From IMG/VR virus record IMGVR_UViG_3300028769_000017, positions 1 through 42,743 of that record: a stretch of 42,743 nucleotides of DNA; one strand, 5' to 3'. Source of the stretch: a virus. Under the pieces are notes generated by a model that was given only the letters and a program-made list of their open reading frames with translations, ran no database searches and was not told the origin of the DNA. Positions 6,027 to 13,897 of the stretch are shown here, one piece after another. The first letter of the stretch is position 1. Each line of letters opens with the position of its first letter. The translations under genes were made by a program, and so were the position numbers.

Positions 6027-8236
6027 CCGCGCCATCCTCCCCCGCCAGTGCCATTGCCTTAACCGACCCCGTCACGCCCGCCGTGTGGGAGCTGGTGACC
6101 CAAGACGCTTTTGTGATTGCAGAGCTGCGGGCCATCGTCGCCAGCCTGACCAACCCACGCAAGACTTTTGACCCGGTCAAGCTCAAAGCCCTGGCCGACG
6201 ACATCGCCGAAAAAGGCATGCTGCAGCCCATTCTCGTGCGTGCCTTGCCCGGTAGCCGGATGGCCGACACAGACCGCCACGTGCACCTTGAAGTTGTCGC
6301 TGGCGAGCGGCGGTTCCGCGCTGCAAAACTGGCTGGGCTAGAGAGCGTGCCGGTGCTGGTGCGCATCCTGACCGATGACCAGGTGCGCGAGATTCAGCTC
6401 ACTGAAAACCTGCAGCGTGACGATTTGACCGAGCTGGAAGAGGCCGAGGGGCTTGAGCAGCTGATGCAGCACGCTGGCCTCACTGCTGACCAAGTGGGCG
6501 CCAAGATCAAACGCAGCCGCGCCTACGTCTACGCACGCCTCAAATTGCTGGATTTGTGCACCGAGGCTCGCACCGCCCTGCGCACCGGCGCCATTGATGC
6601 CAGCCGCGCCTTGCTGCTGGCCCGCATTCCAGACACCACCCTGCAGATCAAGGCGCTGGATAGCTTGAGCGCCAAGGATTACTCTGGCGATGTCAATCTG
6701 GGCTACCGTGCCGCCCAGGCCTTGATCCAGCAGCAGTACATGCTGCACCTGGACCGTGCCCCATTCAAGATCACCGATGCCAACTTGGTGGCCGAGGCGG
6801 GCAGCTGCAGGACGTGCAGCAAACGCACTGGCCACAACCCAGACCTGTTTTCTGACGTGCAAGGTGCAGACGTGTGCACCGATCCGCCCTGCTACCACCG
6901 CAAAGAAGAGGCCCACAGCGCCCTGATGCTGGCCAATGCCCAGGCCAACGGCCAGACCATCATCGAGGGCCGCGAGGCCAAGGCACTGATGCCCAACAGC
7001 TGGGGGGGTGTGGATGGTTATTTGCGCTTGGACGAAGTCCAAGACAGCCCCACCGACACGCCCCTGCGCAAGCTGCTTGACAAGCAGCTAGAGGCCGAGG
7101 GCATCAAGCCCACCTTGATCGCCAACCCGCACAAGGCAGGCGAGCTGATTGCCGTGCTGCCCAACACCCAGGTGGCCGATCTGCTCAAAGCCACCCAGCA
7201 CGCCGACGCCGCCGAGCGCGTGGCTGGCAACCTTGAGCGCAGCAAAAAGGCCGACGCCGAGCTTGAGAAAGCCAAAACCAAAACCGAGTACGAGCAAGGC
7301 TGGCGTACCCTGCTGCTGGAGCGCACATGGGCTGCCATCAAAAATGACGGTGAAGATCTTGGGCTGACCGACAAGGTGCTGCGCCACTTGGCCATGCACT
7401 TTGCCAACGTAGCCAACACCGACCGCGCCAAACGCCTGTGCCAGATCCTTGACCTGGGCAAGGTGGCGCCCAAGGCCGCGCTGATTGACTACATCACAGA
7501 CGCCGAGCGGCCACAAGACGTGCTGCAGCTGCTGATCATGCAAGCGGACGTCGAGTACCTGTCTTACATGGCCGAGCACTACCCAGACCGGCCGCAAAAC
7601 GTGGGCCTGATGCTGGTGGCGGCTGACTATGGTGTGGATGCCGATGCCATCAAAGCCGAGGTCAAGGCCAAGATGCGCCGCCAGGCAGCACCGGCCACCA
7701 CCAAAGACGTGATGTACCGCTGCCCCATGACCCACAGCACGTGGACAGGCCGTGGCCAAAAACCCAAGTGGGTGCAAATCCACCTTGAAAAAGGTGGAAC
7801 CCTTGAAGAGCTGCTGCAAGTGCCTCTACCCCTTACCCCCGCTGCGCAAGCGCAGGGTGTGGGTAAGGCGAAAAAACCAAAAACCACAGCTGCGCAAGCG
7901 CAGGCCCTGATTGCCGCTGCGCTGCAGGAAGCCCAGGGGTCCACTCCAGGCGCTGAAGCGCAGGGCAACAAAGCTGACAGTAGCCAGCCAGTAGCCACGT
8001 CCACCCCGCCCGTCGCTAGCGCTCCGGTCGTGGCGGGTGTGGCTCTGGCTGTGGATGCGCGTGTAGTGGTGACCAGTGACCTGGACAAGCTGCCGGTGCA
8101 CCACCACAAATGGGCCGGGAAGGAAGGCGTCATTCAGCAAAAGCTGGGTGCCGGGGCGTGGATGGTGAGCTTTCGTGGACGCAAGGGTGGACTAGCCAGC
8201 CTTGATCATTCTGAGTTGACGGTGGTGACGGCATGA
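6023..8236 (+). CDS. Large ParB-like protein with an H-NS-type DNA-binding segment
   Basis: The 737-residue protein carries a ParB N-terminal domain at about residues 43-180: the NPRKTFD box, GERRFRAAKLAG, LTENLQRDDL and a helix-turn-helix around LTADQVGAKIKRSRAYVYARL. A cysteine cluster follows (CRTC, then VCTDPPCYH, about 262-290), seen in phage ParB relatives. Around residues 564-590 MYRCPMTHSTWTGRGQKPKWV looks like the C-terminal DNA-binding domain of H-NS. An Ala/Gln-rich linker and a small beta-rich KOW-like end (HHKWAGKEGVIQQKLGAGAW) close the protein. No ParA gene is present, so nucleoid-like DNA organisation, replication or transcription control is as likely as partition. ATGA overlaps link it to the RT and to the next gene. 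Confidence 0.85.
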   Translation: MTAPSSPASAIALTDPVTPAVWELVTQDAFVIAELRAIVASLTNPRKTFDPVKLKALADDIAEKGMLQPILVRALPGSRMADTDRHVHLEVVAGERRFRAAKLAGLESVPVLVRILTDDQVREIQLTENLQRDDLTELEEAEGLEQLMQHAGLTADQVGAKIKRSRAYVYARLKLLDLCTEARTALRTGAIDASRALLLARIPDTTLQIKALDSLSAKDYSGDVNLGYRAAQALIQQQYMLHLDRAPFKITDANLVAEAGSCRTCSKRTGHNPDLFSDVQGADVCTDPPCYHRKEEAHSALMLANAQANGQTIIEGREAKALMPNSWGGVDGYLRLDEVQDSPTDTPLRKLLDKQLEAEGIKPTLIANPHKAGELIAVLPNTQVADLLKATQHADAAERVAGNLERSKKADAELEKAKTKTEYEQGWRTLLLERTWAAIKNDGEDLGLTDKVLRHLAMHFANVANTDRAKRLCQILDLGKVAPKAALIDYITDAERPQDVLQLLIMQADVEYLSYMAEHYPDRPQNVGLMLVAADYGVDADAIKAEVKAKMRRQAAPATTKDVMYRCPMTHSTWTGRGQKPKWVQIHLEKGGTLEELLQVPLPLTPAAQAQGVGKAKKPKTTAAQAQALIAAALQEAQGSTPGAEAQGNKADSSQPVATSTPPVASAPVVAGVALAVDARVVVTSDLDKLPVHHHKWAGKEGVIQQKLGAGAWMVSFRGRKGGLASLDHSELTVVTA
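7842..7960. repeat. Palindromic GC repeats inside the parB-like gene
   Basis: CTGCGCAAGCGCAG occurs at 7842-7855 and 7890-7903, and a shorter relative CGCTGAAGCG at 7951-7960. They encode the AQAQ-type linker. They could be low-complexity coding sequence or self-binding sites for the ParB-like product. Confidence 0.6.
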
Positions 8237-8622
8237 GCACAAAACCCCCAACCCCACGCCAGGCGCAGGTCATGGCCGCCCTGGACAAGCTGACCGAAAA
8301 GACCCGCGAGGCACTACTCACTGCCACCGGCCTCAGCCGCCAGATGCTTGACCGCGACCTGGAGCGGCTGGCTTACCACCGGCTGATCACCCGCGAGCGC
8401 ACCGGTCCAGACCAGCGCGGCGTGCTGCAGCTGGGCATCACCATGACAGGCCGCCGGGCAATGGCTGACTTTGAAGCGGCAAAGAACCATGTGGCACCGC
8501 AGCTGGTGCCACCCCGCCGTTTCTTCAGCAGCAGCATCGCCAAATGGCCCACCCAATCTGCTGATCCGTTCGTCCGCAACAACGGAAACCGGGACGTGCC
8601 CAGCCGAGGTGTCGGATGCTGA
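8233..8622 (+). CDS. Winged helix-turn-helix DNA-binding protein
   Basis: The 129-residue protein has a winged-helix pattern over residues 8-75: PRQAQVMAALDKLTEKTREAL, recognition helix TGLSRQMLDRDLERLAYHRL, then a beta wing (ITRERTGPDQRGVLQLGIT). The C-terminal 45 residues look unstructured and basic. It is transcribed after the ParB-like gene (ATGA overlap) and overlaps the next gene by seven bases. Likely a transcription regulator or a replication accessory protein; the target is unknown. Confidence 0.75.
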   Translation: MSTKPPTPRQAQVMAALDKLTEKTREALLTATGLSRQMLDRDLERLAYHRLITRERTGPDQRGVLQLGITMTGRRAMADFEAAKNHVAPQLVPPRRFFSSSIAKWPTQSADPFVRNNGNRDVPSRGVGC

Positions 8623-8972
8623 CCATCACCGTTCCCCAAACAAACCCACTTGGCCAGGCCATCAAGGCGCTGCGCGAGGGCGTGGCCACAGAGCAGCAAT
8701 GGCAGTGTGCTGCCACCGCTGTGGCGCTGGCCAGCAACCGCCAGAACAGCGTGCGAGGCCTGCAGGGGCACATTCGGGCAGCAGACCAAGCCCTGCAGGT
8801 TATCCATGCCAGCGCCCTGCACGCCGGTGGCGGGCGCTGGGCGTGCGTCGTCCCTCAGTTCCAGGAGCTCGACGCCCTGCAGACGTTCATGGATCTGCAC
8901 GAACTGCAGACCACCCAACCCCACCCCGCCCGCACCTGCCGTGCGCGGCATTTTGAAAGGCAAGCAGCATGA
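8616..8972 (+). CDS. Conserved phage hypothetical protein
   Basis: The 118-residue helical protein is of a type common in Burkholderiales prophages. It has an N-terminal [18 protein letters not shown] helix, a second helix [21 protein letters not shown], and a C-terminal segment [18 protein letters not shown] know of no assigned function. It starts inside the end of the previous gene and ends in an ATGA overlap with the HD-domain gene, so translation is probably coupled. Confidence 0.75.
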   Translation: MLTITVPQTNPLGQAIKALREGVATEQQWQCAATAVALASNRQNSVRGLQGHIRAADQALQVIHASALHAGGGRWACVVPQFQELDALQTFMDLHELQTTQPHPARTCRARHFERQAA

Positions 8973-9508
8973 GCTCAGACATTCTCACCCGCGCAGGCAC
9001 CTATTTCGACTTCATGACCCCCGAGCGCAGCCACATCGACATCGACACCATTGCCCACGCACTGGCGCATATCTGCAGGTTCACCGGCCACACCAGCAGC
9101 TTTTACAGCGTGGCGCAGCATTGCGTGCTGGTCAGCCAATTGGTGCCGCCAGAGCACGCGTTGGCGGGCTTGCTGCACGATGCACCAGAAGCCTACATCG
9201 GCGACGTGGCCGCGCCGCTCAAGGCCCTGCTGCCCGATTACCAAGCCATCGAGGCCCGCGTAGAAGCTGCGGTGCTCGGGCATTTTGGTCTGCCTGCAAA
9301 GCTGCCGCCATGCGTCAAAGTTGCGGATCTTGTGATGTTGGCCACTGAGCAGCGCGACCTGATGCCCCCGCACGATGACACACCGTGGGACTGCATCGAC
9401 GGCATCCCAGCCCTTGCCCAAAACATCGTGCCCATGCAGCCCTATATTGCCCGCCAGATGTTTCTGGCGCGGTTTCATGAGCTGATGACCACACGGGGGC
9501 AAGCATGA
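8969..9508 (+). CDS. HD-domain phosphohydrolase (YfbR-like)
   Basis: The 179-residue protein has the metal-binding HD signature: His in [11 protein letters not shown] (about residue 49), HD in [15 protein letters not shown] (about 72-73) and a distal Asp in [12 protein letters not shown]. Proteins of this kind remove phosphate from nucleotides, as YfbR-type 5'-deoxynucleotidases do. In a phage, one could recycle host nucleotides or lower a signal nucleotide. The fold assignment is strong from the motif; the substrate is not readable. It sits in the tightly overlapping early operon. Confidence 0.85.
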   Translation: MSSDILTRAGTYFDFMTPERSHIDIDTIAHALAHICRFTGHTSSFYSVAQHCVLVSQLVPPEHALAGLLHDAPEAYIGDVAAPLKALLPDYQAIEARVEAAVLGHFGLPAKLPPCVKVADLVMLATEQRDLMPPHDDTPWDCIDGIPALAQNIVPMQPYIARQMFLARFHELMTTRGQA

Positions 9509-9714
9509 CCACCGAAACCCTGGCAGATGCCCTACCCAAAGAGATGGCCCGAGTGCGTGAAGTGCTGGGCCACTATAAAGAAATCGGCCCCGCCGGAATG
9601 ATAGGCGCAGCCTTCATTGAGCAAGACCTGCGCGAGGCAGACCAAGCCGTCATGTCGGGTGACGTGATTCGAATGATCAGGTCACTAAAAACTTTGCAGG
9701 GCATTGAATCATGA
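9505..9714 (+). CDS. Small helical phage protein
   Basis: The 69-residue product is predicted to be entirely helical ([18 protein letters not shown], then [23 protein letters not shown]). Its pattern is one I associate with conserved prophage proteins of unknown function in Burkholderiales. It has four-base overlaps with both neighbours. No motif suggests an activity. Confidence 0.7.
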   Translation: MTTETLADALPKEMARVREVLGHYKEIGPAGMIGAAFIEQDLREADQAVMSGDVIRMIRSLKTLQGIES

Positions 9715-10055
9715 CCAATAAAAACAACCTGGTCGAGCTGACTGAAGTCAAATGCTACAAGGTCAAGGCCCTGGCCACTGGTAAAGAACTGCCGATGATG
9801 GTGGTGTCATCTGAGTGGAACGGCCTGCAAGAGCTGCGCACGATTGATGGCAAGCCTGACCAAATGCTGATCATTGCCTCATCAGAATTTGACGGACTGG
9901 CGGGCCGCGTGCGCGTGCTGCTGGGCGGCAATCCCGTCACCGCTGTGGTGCTCAAAGGCTCGCCCGACCTGCTGGCCAAGCTGCAGGAACAGCCAGCAGG
10001 CGACCACCTGCAATCCCACTCGAGCGAGACCGGTCCAGGGGGTCAATCATCATGA
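9711..10055 (+). CDS. Small hypothetical protein
   Basis: The 114-residue product alternates beta strands and short helices (VELTEVKCYKVKAL, LPMMVVSSEWNGLQEL, QMLIIASSEFDGLAGRVRVL, NPVTAVVLKG) and ends in a polar disordered tail. The two related segments, MMVVSSEWNGLQ and LIIASSEFDGLA, suggest an internal duplication. No family is recognised. It is translationally linked to both neighbours. Confidence 0.65.
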   Translation: MTNKNNLVELTEVKCYKVKALATGKELPMMVVSSEWNGLQELRTIDGKPDQMLIIASSEFDGLAGRVRVLLGGNPVTAVVLKGSPDLLAKLQEQPAGDHLQSHSSETGPGGQSS

Positions 10056-10246
10056 GCCCGACACAACTGCGCCAAATCGCAGACGCACGCCTGACCACCA
10101 GGCGCAAAGCCACCTGGGCCGAACAGGCCGAGCAGGCCCTGAGGTCCGCCGCCATCGAGCTGGAGCGCGTGCTGCGCGAGCAGCAAGCCCGCCAGCCGAT
10201 GGCGTTGCGGTCGTATGGCGGCGACACCGGGGGAGTGGCACTGTGA
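10052..10246 (+). CDS. Small coiled-coil-like hypothetical protein
   Basis: The 64-residue protein is mostly one long Ala/Glu/Arg-rich helix (TWAEQAEQALRSAAIELERV) with coiled-coil character and a short Gly-rich end. It overlaps the previous gene by ATGA, and its stop overlaps the GTG start of the HNH gene. It may be a partner of a neighbour; nothing more can be said. Confidence 0.6.
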   Translation: MSPTQLRQIADARLTTRRKATWAEQAEQALRSAAIELERVLREQQARQPMALRSYGGDTGGVAL

Positions 10247-10944
10247 CCAAATCCCGCAACGTCAAAGCGGCCAGGCACACTTGGACCGCCGACGAACTGG
10301 CCGTGATTCGGGCGCAGTACGCCAGCAAAATAACGTCAGAGATAGCCGCACAACTGGGGCTGCCAGTGCACCTGGTGTACAGCAAGGCCAACAGAATGGG
10401 GTTGACCAAAGGCGCCGACTTTCTTGCTACCAGCAAATCAGGTCGCATCCTCAAGGGTGGCAAGCTGGGGCAGGCCAACCAGTTTGTTCCTGGCCAGAAG
10501 CCTTGGAATGACGGGCTCAAAGGCTTCCAAGCCGGGGGCCGCAGCGTCGAAACCAGATTCAAGCCGGGCAACTCACCGCACACCACGCTGCCGGTGGGTG
10601 CCTACCGCATTGTTACGCACTGCAAAGGCTCCAAACACCTGGAGCAGAAAACCAGCGAAGCCAAGGGCGGCAATCACATGCGCTGGACCCCTGTGAGCCG
10701 CCTGGTTTGGGAGAAGGCAAACGGCCCTGTTCCGCGAGGGCATGTTGTCGTATTCAAACCCGGTCAAAGCACCCTGGTGCTTGAGCAAATCACCATTGAT
10801 CGACTGGAGTGCATCACCCGGCGCGAGTTAGCCAGGCGCAACCACCCCAATAGTTCAAACCCAGCTTTTGCCCGCCTGATCCAGCTCAAAGGCGCCATCA
10901 CCCGTCAAGTCAACCGTATCCAAAAGGAGAGCCTTGCACCATGA
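10243..10944 (+). CDS. HNH endonuclease-like protein with N-terminal helix-turn-helix
   Basis: Translation starts at GTG 10243, which overlaps the preceding TGA; an upstream in-frame extension would cross three other genes. The 233-residue protein has an N-terminal SANT/Myb-like segment (HTWTADELAVIRAQY, ITSEIAAQLGLPVHLVYSKA). A C-terminal HNH_3-like core follows (MRWTPVSRLVWEKANGPVPR, GHVVVFKPG, then LECITRRELARRN). In canonical members the position after GHVV is His-His or His-Lys with Asp; here it is VFKPG, so the metal site may be altered or inactive. Such genes act as homing nucleases or packaging partners; here the location is the early operon. Confidence 0.8.
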   Translation: MTKSRNVKAARHTWTADELAVIRAQYASKITSEIAAQLGLPVHLVYSKANRMGLTKGADFLATSKSGRILKGGKLGQANQFVPGQKPWNDGLKGFQAGGRSVETRFKPGNSPHTTLPVGAYRIVTHCKGSKHLEQKTSEAKGGNHMRWTPVSRLVWEKANGPVPRGHVVVFKPGQSTLVLEQITIDRLECITRRELARRNHPNSSNPAFARLIQLKGAITRQVNRIQKESLAP

Positions 10945-11243
10945 CCACAGAAAACACACCTCACATCGACCAGGTGCGCAACGCTTTGCTGGCCACACTC
11001 GCGGATCTGCGCGACCGCACCAACCCCATGGATCTGGACCGCGCCAAGACAGTGGCAACCGTGGCCAGCGTGCTGGTGGATACTGCCCGGGTCGAAAACG
11101 ACTACCTCAAGATCACTTGCCAAGACAGCAGCCAGTTTCTGCAGCAGCCTCCACCGGCAGCCGATGGCCAAGAATCCACCACAGTGCAGCCAGGTGACCG
11201 CAACGGCATTACGTCGATCACTCAGCACAAGCTCAGGGGTTGA
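10941..11243 (+). CDS. Conserved phage hypothetical protein
   Basis: The 100-residue protein has the pattern of a small helical family often seen beside HNH genes in Burkholderiales prophages: VRNALLATLADLRD, then MDLDRAKTVATVASVLVDTA and RVENDYLKI, followed by a disordered polar tail. Function unknown. ATGA overlap with the HNH gene. Confidence 0.7.
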   Translation: MTTENTPHIDQVRNALLATLADLRDRTNPMDLDRAKTVATVASVLVDTARVENDYLKITCQDSSQFLQQPPPAADGQESTTVQPGDRNGITSITQHKLRG

Positions 11244-11245
11244 TC

Positions 11246-11494
11246 ATGATAGGCACACAACCCGAAGGCACCATCAGCAATGTCGTCATCAGCGCCGTCT
11301 CACACGAGGGGCTGAGCGTCACCGTGAATGGCAAACCGGCCAGGCTGGCCATTCTTGCGGACGATGGCCAGATCATTGCCGAAGGAATCCAGGTGGCCAA
11401 AGAAGCCGAGGCCGTGGCGCTTAACTGCTACCGCAACTTCCTCAAAGGTCAAGGCTATCTGCGCGTCAACAGCGAGCTGATTGCGACCAAGTAA
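11246..11494 (+). CDS. Small hypothetical protein
   Basis: The 82-residue protein starts at ATG 11246 behind AGGGG; an alternative TTG at 11240 overlaps the upstream stop. It has a beta-rich N-terminal half (ISNVVISAVSHEGLSVTVNG, PARLAILADDGQIIAEG) and a C-terminal helix with a conserved-looking CYRNFLKGQGYL. No family is recognised. Confidence 0.65.
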   Translation: MIGTQPEGTISNVVISAVSHEGLSVTVNGKPARLAILADDGQIIAEGIQVAKEAEAVALNCYRNFLKGQGYLRVNSELIATK

Positions 11495-11546
11495 ATCAGG
11501 CACGGTCACCGCCTGTCTATGGTGGCCAATACATCTAGGAGAACCC

Positions 11547-11726
11547 ATGCCAGAGAAATTTAAGTTCAAACTGAATGAACCAGTGACCATTGCGGCAAGC
11601 GGTGAGCAAGGCATCATCATTGGCCGAGCCGAGTATGTTCACAGCGAAAACAGCTACTTGCTCCGCTACAAGGCGGCAGATGGCCGCGCACAAGAAAGCT
11701 GGTGGACCGAGAGCGCGCTGAAATAG
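11547..11726 (+). CDS. Small KOW-like beta-barrel protein
   Basis: The 59-residue product has the look of a small SH3/KOW barrel: FKLNEPVTIAASGEQGIIIG, RAEYVHSENSYLLRYKAADG, then a WWTESAL end. Similar short phage proteins are common and uncharacterised. A clear Shine-Dalgarno (TAGGAGA) precedes ATG 11547. It is the last gene before the operon terminator at 11747. Confidence 0.75.
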   Translation: MPEKFKFKLNEPVTIAASGEQGIIIGRAEYVHSENSYLLRYKAADGRAQESWWTESALK

Positions 11727-11746
11727 CCAGGCACACCACCAAATGA

Positions 11747-11772
11747 AAAGCCCGCTTGAAGCGGGCTTTTTT
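11747..11772 (+). terminator. Rho-independent terminator of the rightward operon
   Basis: AAAAGCCCGC, a TTGAA loop, then GCGGGCTTTTTT form a perfect GC stem with a T-run, 20 bases after the last gene stop. The A-run on the other side would let it work leftward as well. Confidence 0.92.
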
Positions 11773-11861
11773 ACGTCTGCAATGATGGTTTATATTAACT
11801 ATCTTTAGCGCATCCTAGCGATACCATACCTATACGCGGTCGTTTTTCTATTGTTTCAGTC
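11773..11861. other. AT-rich gap before the integrase, candidate attP and promoter
   Basis: This 89-base gap is much richer in A/T than its surroundings. It contains short repeats (TAGCG twice at about 11806-11820, and ATACC/TATAC motifs at about 11820-11836). Large serine integrases usually have attP next to their gene, so this is the best place for it, with the downstream flank as the alternative. No core site can be defined from one sequence. Confidence 0.35.
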
Positions 11862-13487
11862 ATGAGGTGTAGTTTGACAGGTCTTGTGTACAGCTATATG
11901 AGGTTCAGCGATCCTCGCCAGGCTTCAGGCCATAGCAGCGACCGCCAGGCAGCTTACGCTGCCAAATGGGCTGCCGAGCATGCCCTTATTCTCGACGAAT
12001 CACTTTCAATGAGAGATGAGGGCTTATCAGCGTATCACCAGAGGCACGTGAAATCGGGTGCACTAGGCGTCTTTTTGGCAGCGGTCGAAGAAGGTCGGAT
12101 ACCACAAGGATCGGTGCTCGTTGTCGAGGGCCTTGACCGTTTATCAAGGGCAGAACCGATTCAGGCGCAAGCCCAACTGGCCCATATTGTAAATGCAGGC
12201 ATCACCGTCGTGACTGCAAGCGATGGCAAAGAGTATTCACGCGAAAGGCTAAAGGCCAATCCGATGGACTTGGTCTACTCGCTTTTGGTCATGATCCGCG
12301 CCCACGAAGAGAGCGACACCAAAAGCAAACGGGTGCTGGCCAGCATCAGGCGCCAGTGCGAGGGATGGCTGGCTGGCACTTACAGAGGCCTGATCCGCAA
12401 CGGCAAAGACCCGGTATGGCTGCGGCTGGTCGACGGCAAGTGGGAGGAAATACCAGAGCGGGTAGCCGCAGCACGTGAGGGCCTGCGCCTGTACCTGATG
12501 GGCTATGGCGCCACAAAGATCATCGAGCGCCTGACCGAGCAAAACCTATCGCTGACCGGGCGCGGCCCCCAGGCGCTGCAGATCTACCGCCTGATCAAGC
12601 AACGGGCGCTCATTGGGGACAAAGAACTTACGCTGGGATCTGAGAGCTACCAACTGCCAGGCTATTACCCGGCCCTGCTCACCAAGGCTGAATGGGACGG
12701 CCTGCAGCTGGCCAACAGCGGGCGTGGCAGGCGCAAGGCAAAGGGGCCGGTGCCCCACATACTCACCGGCATCGGCATCACCGTGTGCGGCTATTGCGGA
12801 CGCGCCCTGGTCGGGCAAAACATCGGCACGCGCAACCGGGACGAACTGGGACGAATCCAAAACGGTCACAGACGTCTGCACTGCACCAGTTACTCACACG
12901 GCGGCTGCTCGGTCGGCGGGTCGGTGTCGGTCTACCCGTTTGAGCGGGCGCTGATGGAATACTGCTCAGACATCGTCAACCTGCAGGCGCTCTACGGTGC
13001 CGACCGGTCTGCAGGCCCATTGGCCAAGTTAACAAAAGCTAGGCAGGATCTGGTGGACGTGGACAACAAGTTGGAAAAGCTCACTGACGCCATGCTGGCC
13101 AGCGCCGAGGATGGCGTGCCGCTCACGTTTGCCAAGCGTGCCCGCGAGCTGGAGGCCGAACAGCAGCGGCTGCAGGCACTCGTCCAGGAGGCTGAGCGCG
13201 ATCTGGCCGCCACAGCCCGTACGGATATCCAGGGCACCGATGCAGCGTGGAAGCGCCTGGCCGCCGGTGTAGAAGCCCAGGACTACGACGCACGCCTGCA
13301 GACCCGCCAACTGGTGGCCGACACGTTTGAGCGCATCGTCATTTACCAGCGCGGTGTGCGCCCGACCGAGGACAAAGGCCCGATGGACATGATGCTGCTG
13401 GCCAAGGGCGGCACAGCCAGGCTGCTGCGCATCGGGCGGGATGGACAATTGATCTTGGCCGAAAGTCTGGAGCAGCCAACATCATGA
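11862..13487 (+). CDS. int: Large serine recombinase (phage integrase)
   Basis: The 541-residue protein has a resolvase-type catalytic domain over residues 8-160: YMRFS with nucleophile Ser16, DEGLSAYHQRH, a VEGLDRLSR motif and AGITVVTASDG. A recombinase domain follows (helical region around RVAAAREGLRLYLMGYGATKI). A zinc ribbon begins CGYCGRALVGQ near residue 309, with later Cys in LHCTSYSHGGC. A C-terminal coiled coil (about 390-455) completes the large-serine-integrase plan. This enzyme class joins attP and attB unidirectionally; excision would need a directionality factor, perhaps one of the small nearby proteins. The catalytic residues are intact. The stop overlaps the next start as ATGA. 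Confidence 0.92.
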   Translation: MRCSLTGLVYSYMRFSDPRQASGHSSDRQAAYAAKWAAEHALILDESLSMRDEGLSAYHQRHVKSGALGVFLAAVEEGRIPQGSVLVVEGLDRLSRAEPIQAQAQLAHIVNAGITVVTASDGKEYSRERLKANPMDLVYSLLVMIRAHEESDTKSKRVLASIRRQCEGWLAGTYRGLIRNGKDPVWLRLVDGKWEEIPERVAAAREGLRLYLMGYGATKIIERLTEQNLSLTGRGPQALQIYRLIKQRALIGDKELTLGSESYQLPGYYPALLTKAEWDGLQLANSGRGRRKAKGPVPHILTGIGITVCGYCGRALVGQNIGTRNRDELGRIQNGHRRLHCTSYSHGGCSVGGSVSVYPFERALMEYCSDIVNLQALYGADRSAGPLAKLTKARQDLVDVDNKLEKLTDAMLASAEDGVPLTFAKRARELEAEQQRLQALVQEAERDLAATARTDIQGTDAAWKRLAAGVEAQDYDARLQTRQLVADTFERIVIYQRGVRPTEDKGPMDMMLLAKGGTARLLRIGRDGQLILAESLEQPTS

Positions 13488-13723
13488 CCCACACCAGCGA
13501 CTATCTGAAAGATATAGACAACCGCCACTGTCAGGACTGCCAGGCTTGGGGCGGGTGGTTACCTATCCAAGTGGGTGATCAGATCAGCTACACAACCCAT
13601 GGCCGGTGCAAGCACCCCAAATATGTACCTGTCATCGCCCGCCCGGCGCTTGGTTGCTGTTTGTGGGCGCCGATGACCATGGCCCCAAACCAGCGGCCAG
13701 CGCCGCACAAGCCAGCGCGGTGA
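13484..13723 (+). CDS. Small Cys-rich hypothetical protein, translationally coupled to the integrase
   Basis: The 79-residue product has CQDCQAWGGWL near residues 17-27 and further Cys at GRCKHP and GCCLW, suggesting a small metal-binding fold. ATG 13484 overlaps the integrase stop. A coupled small protein beside a serine integrase is a candidate recombination directionality factor, but I see no direct support. Its last 92 bases overlap the convergent HTH gene at 13632-13877. Confidence 0.6.
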   Translation: MTHTSDYLKDIDNRHCQDCQAWGGWLPIQVGDQISYTTHGRCKHPKYVPVIARPALGCCLWAPMTMAPNQRPAPHKPAR

Positions 13724-13877
13724 TCTGGCTGATTTGCACCGGCTTGCCGGTGTTGCGGCTGACGCCCGCCAGCCAATCACGGTAGGTGCCAGAGTAACTC
13801 ACGCCCAGCGCGGCGGCGGCTTTGGGGGCGGTCAGGCCCATTTGGGCCTGCCAGGCGTGCAGATCGGCGGGGGTCAT
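13632..13877 (-). CDS. Small HTH protein
   Basis: The 81-residue protein contains a clear phage-type helix-turn-helix: LHAWQAQMGLTAPKAAAALG, then VSYSGTYRDWLAGVSR. A TGKPVQISQITALACAALAAGL segment follows, recognisable from small prophage XRE-like proteins. It has a strong AGGAG site before ATG 13877. It is the last gene of the leftward accessory operon and converges on, and overlaps, the Cys-rich gene. It may regulate this operon or the integrase. Confidence 0.75.
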   Translation of the reverse strand: MTPADLHAWQAQMGLTAPKAAAALGVSYSGTYRDWLAGVSRNTGKPVQISQITALACAALAAGLGPWSSAPTNSNQAPGGR

Positions 13878-13897
13878 GGGTTGCGCTCCTGATACAT

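Noticed and set aside
9874-10242. In-frame upstream extension of the HNH gene
   Set aside because: It covers two other well-placed overlapping genes, and GTG 10243 sits exactly at the preceding stop.
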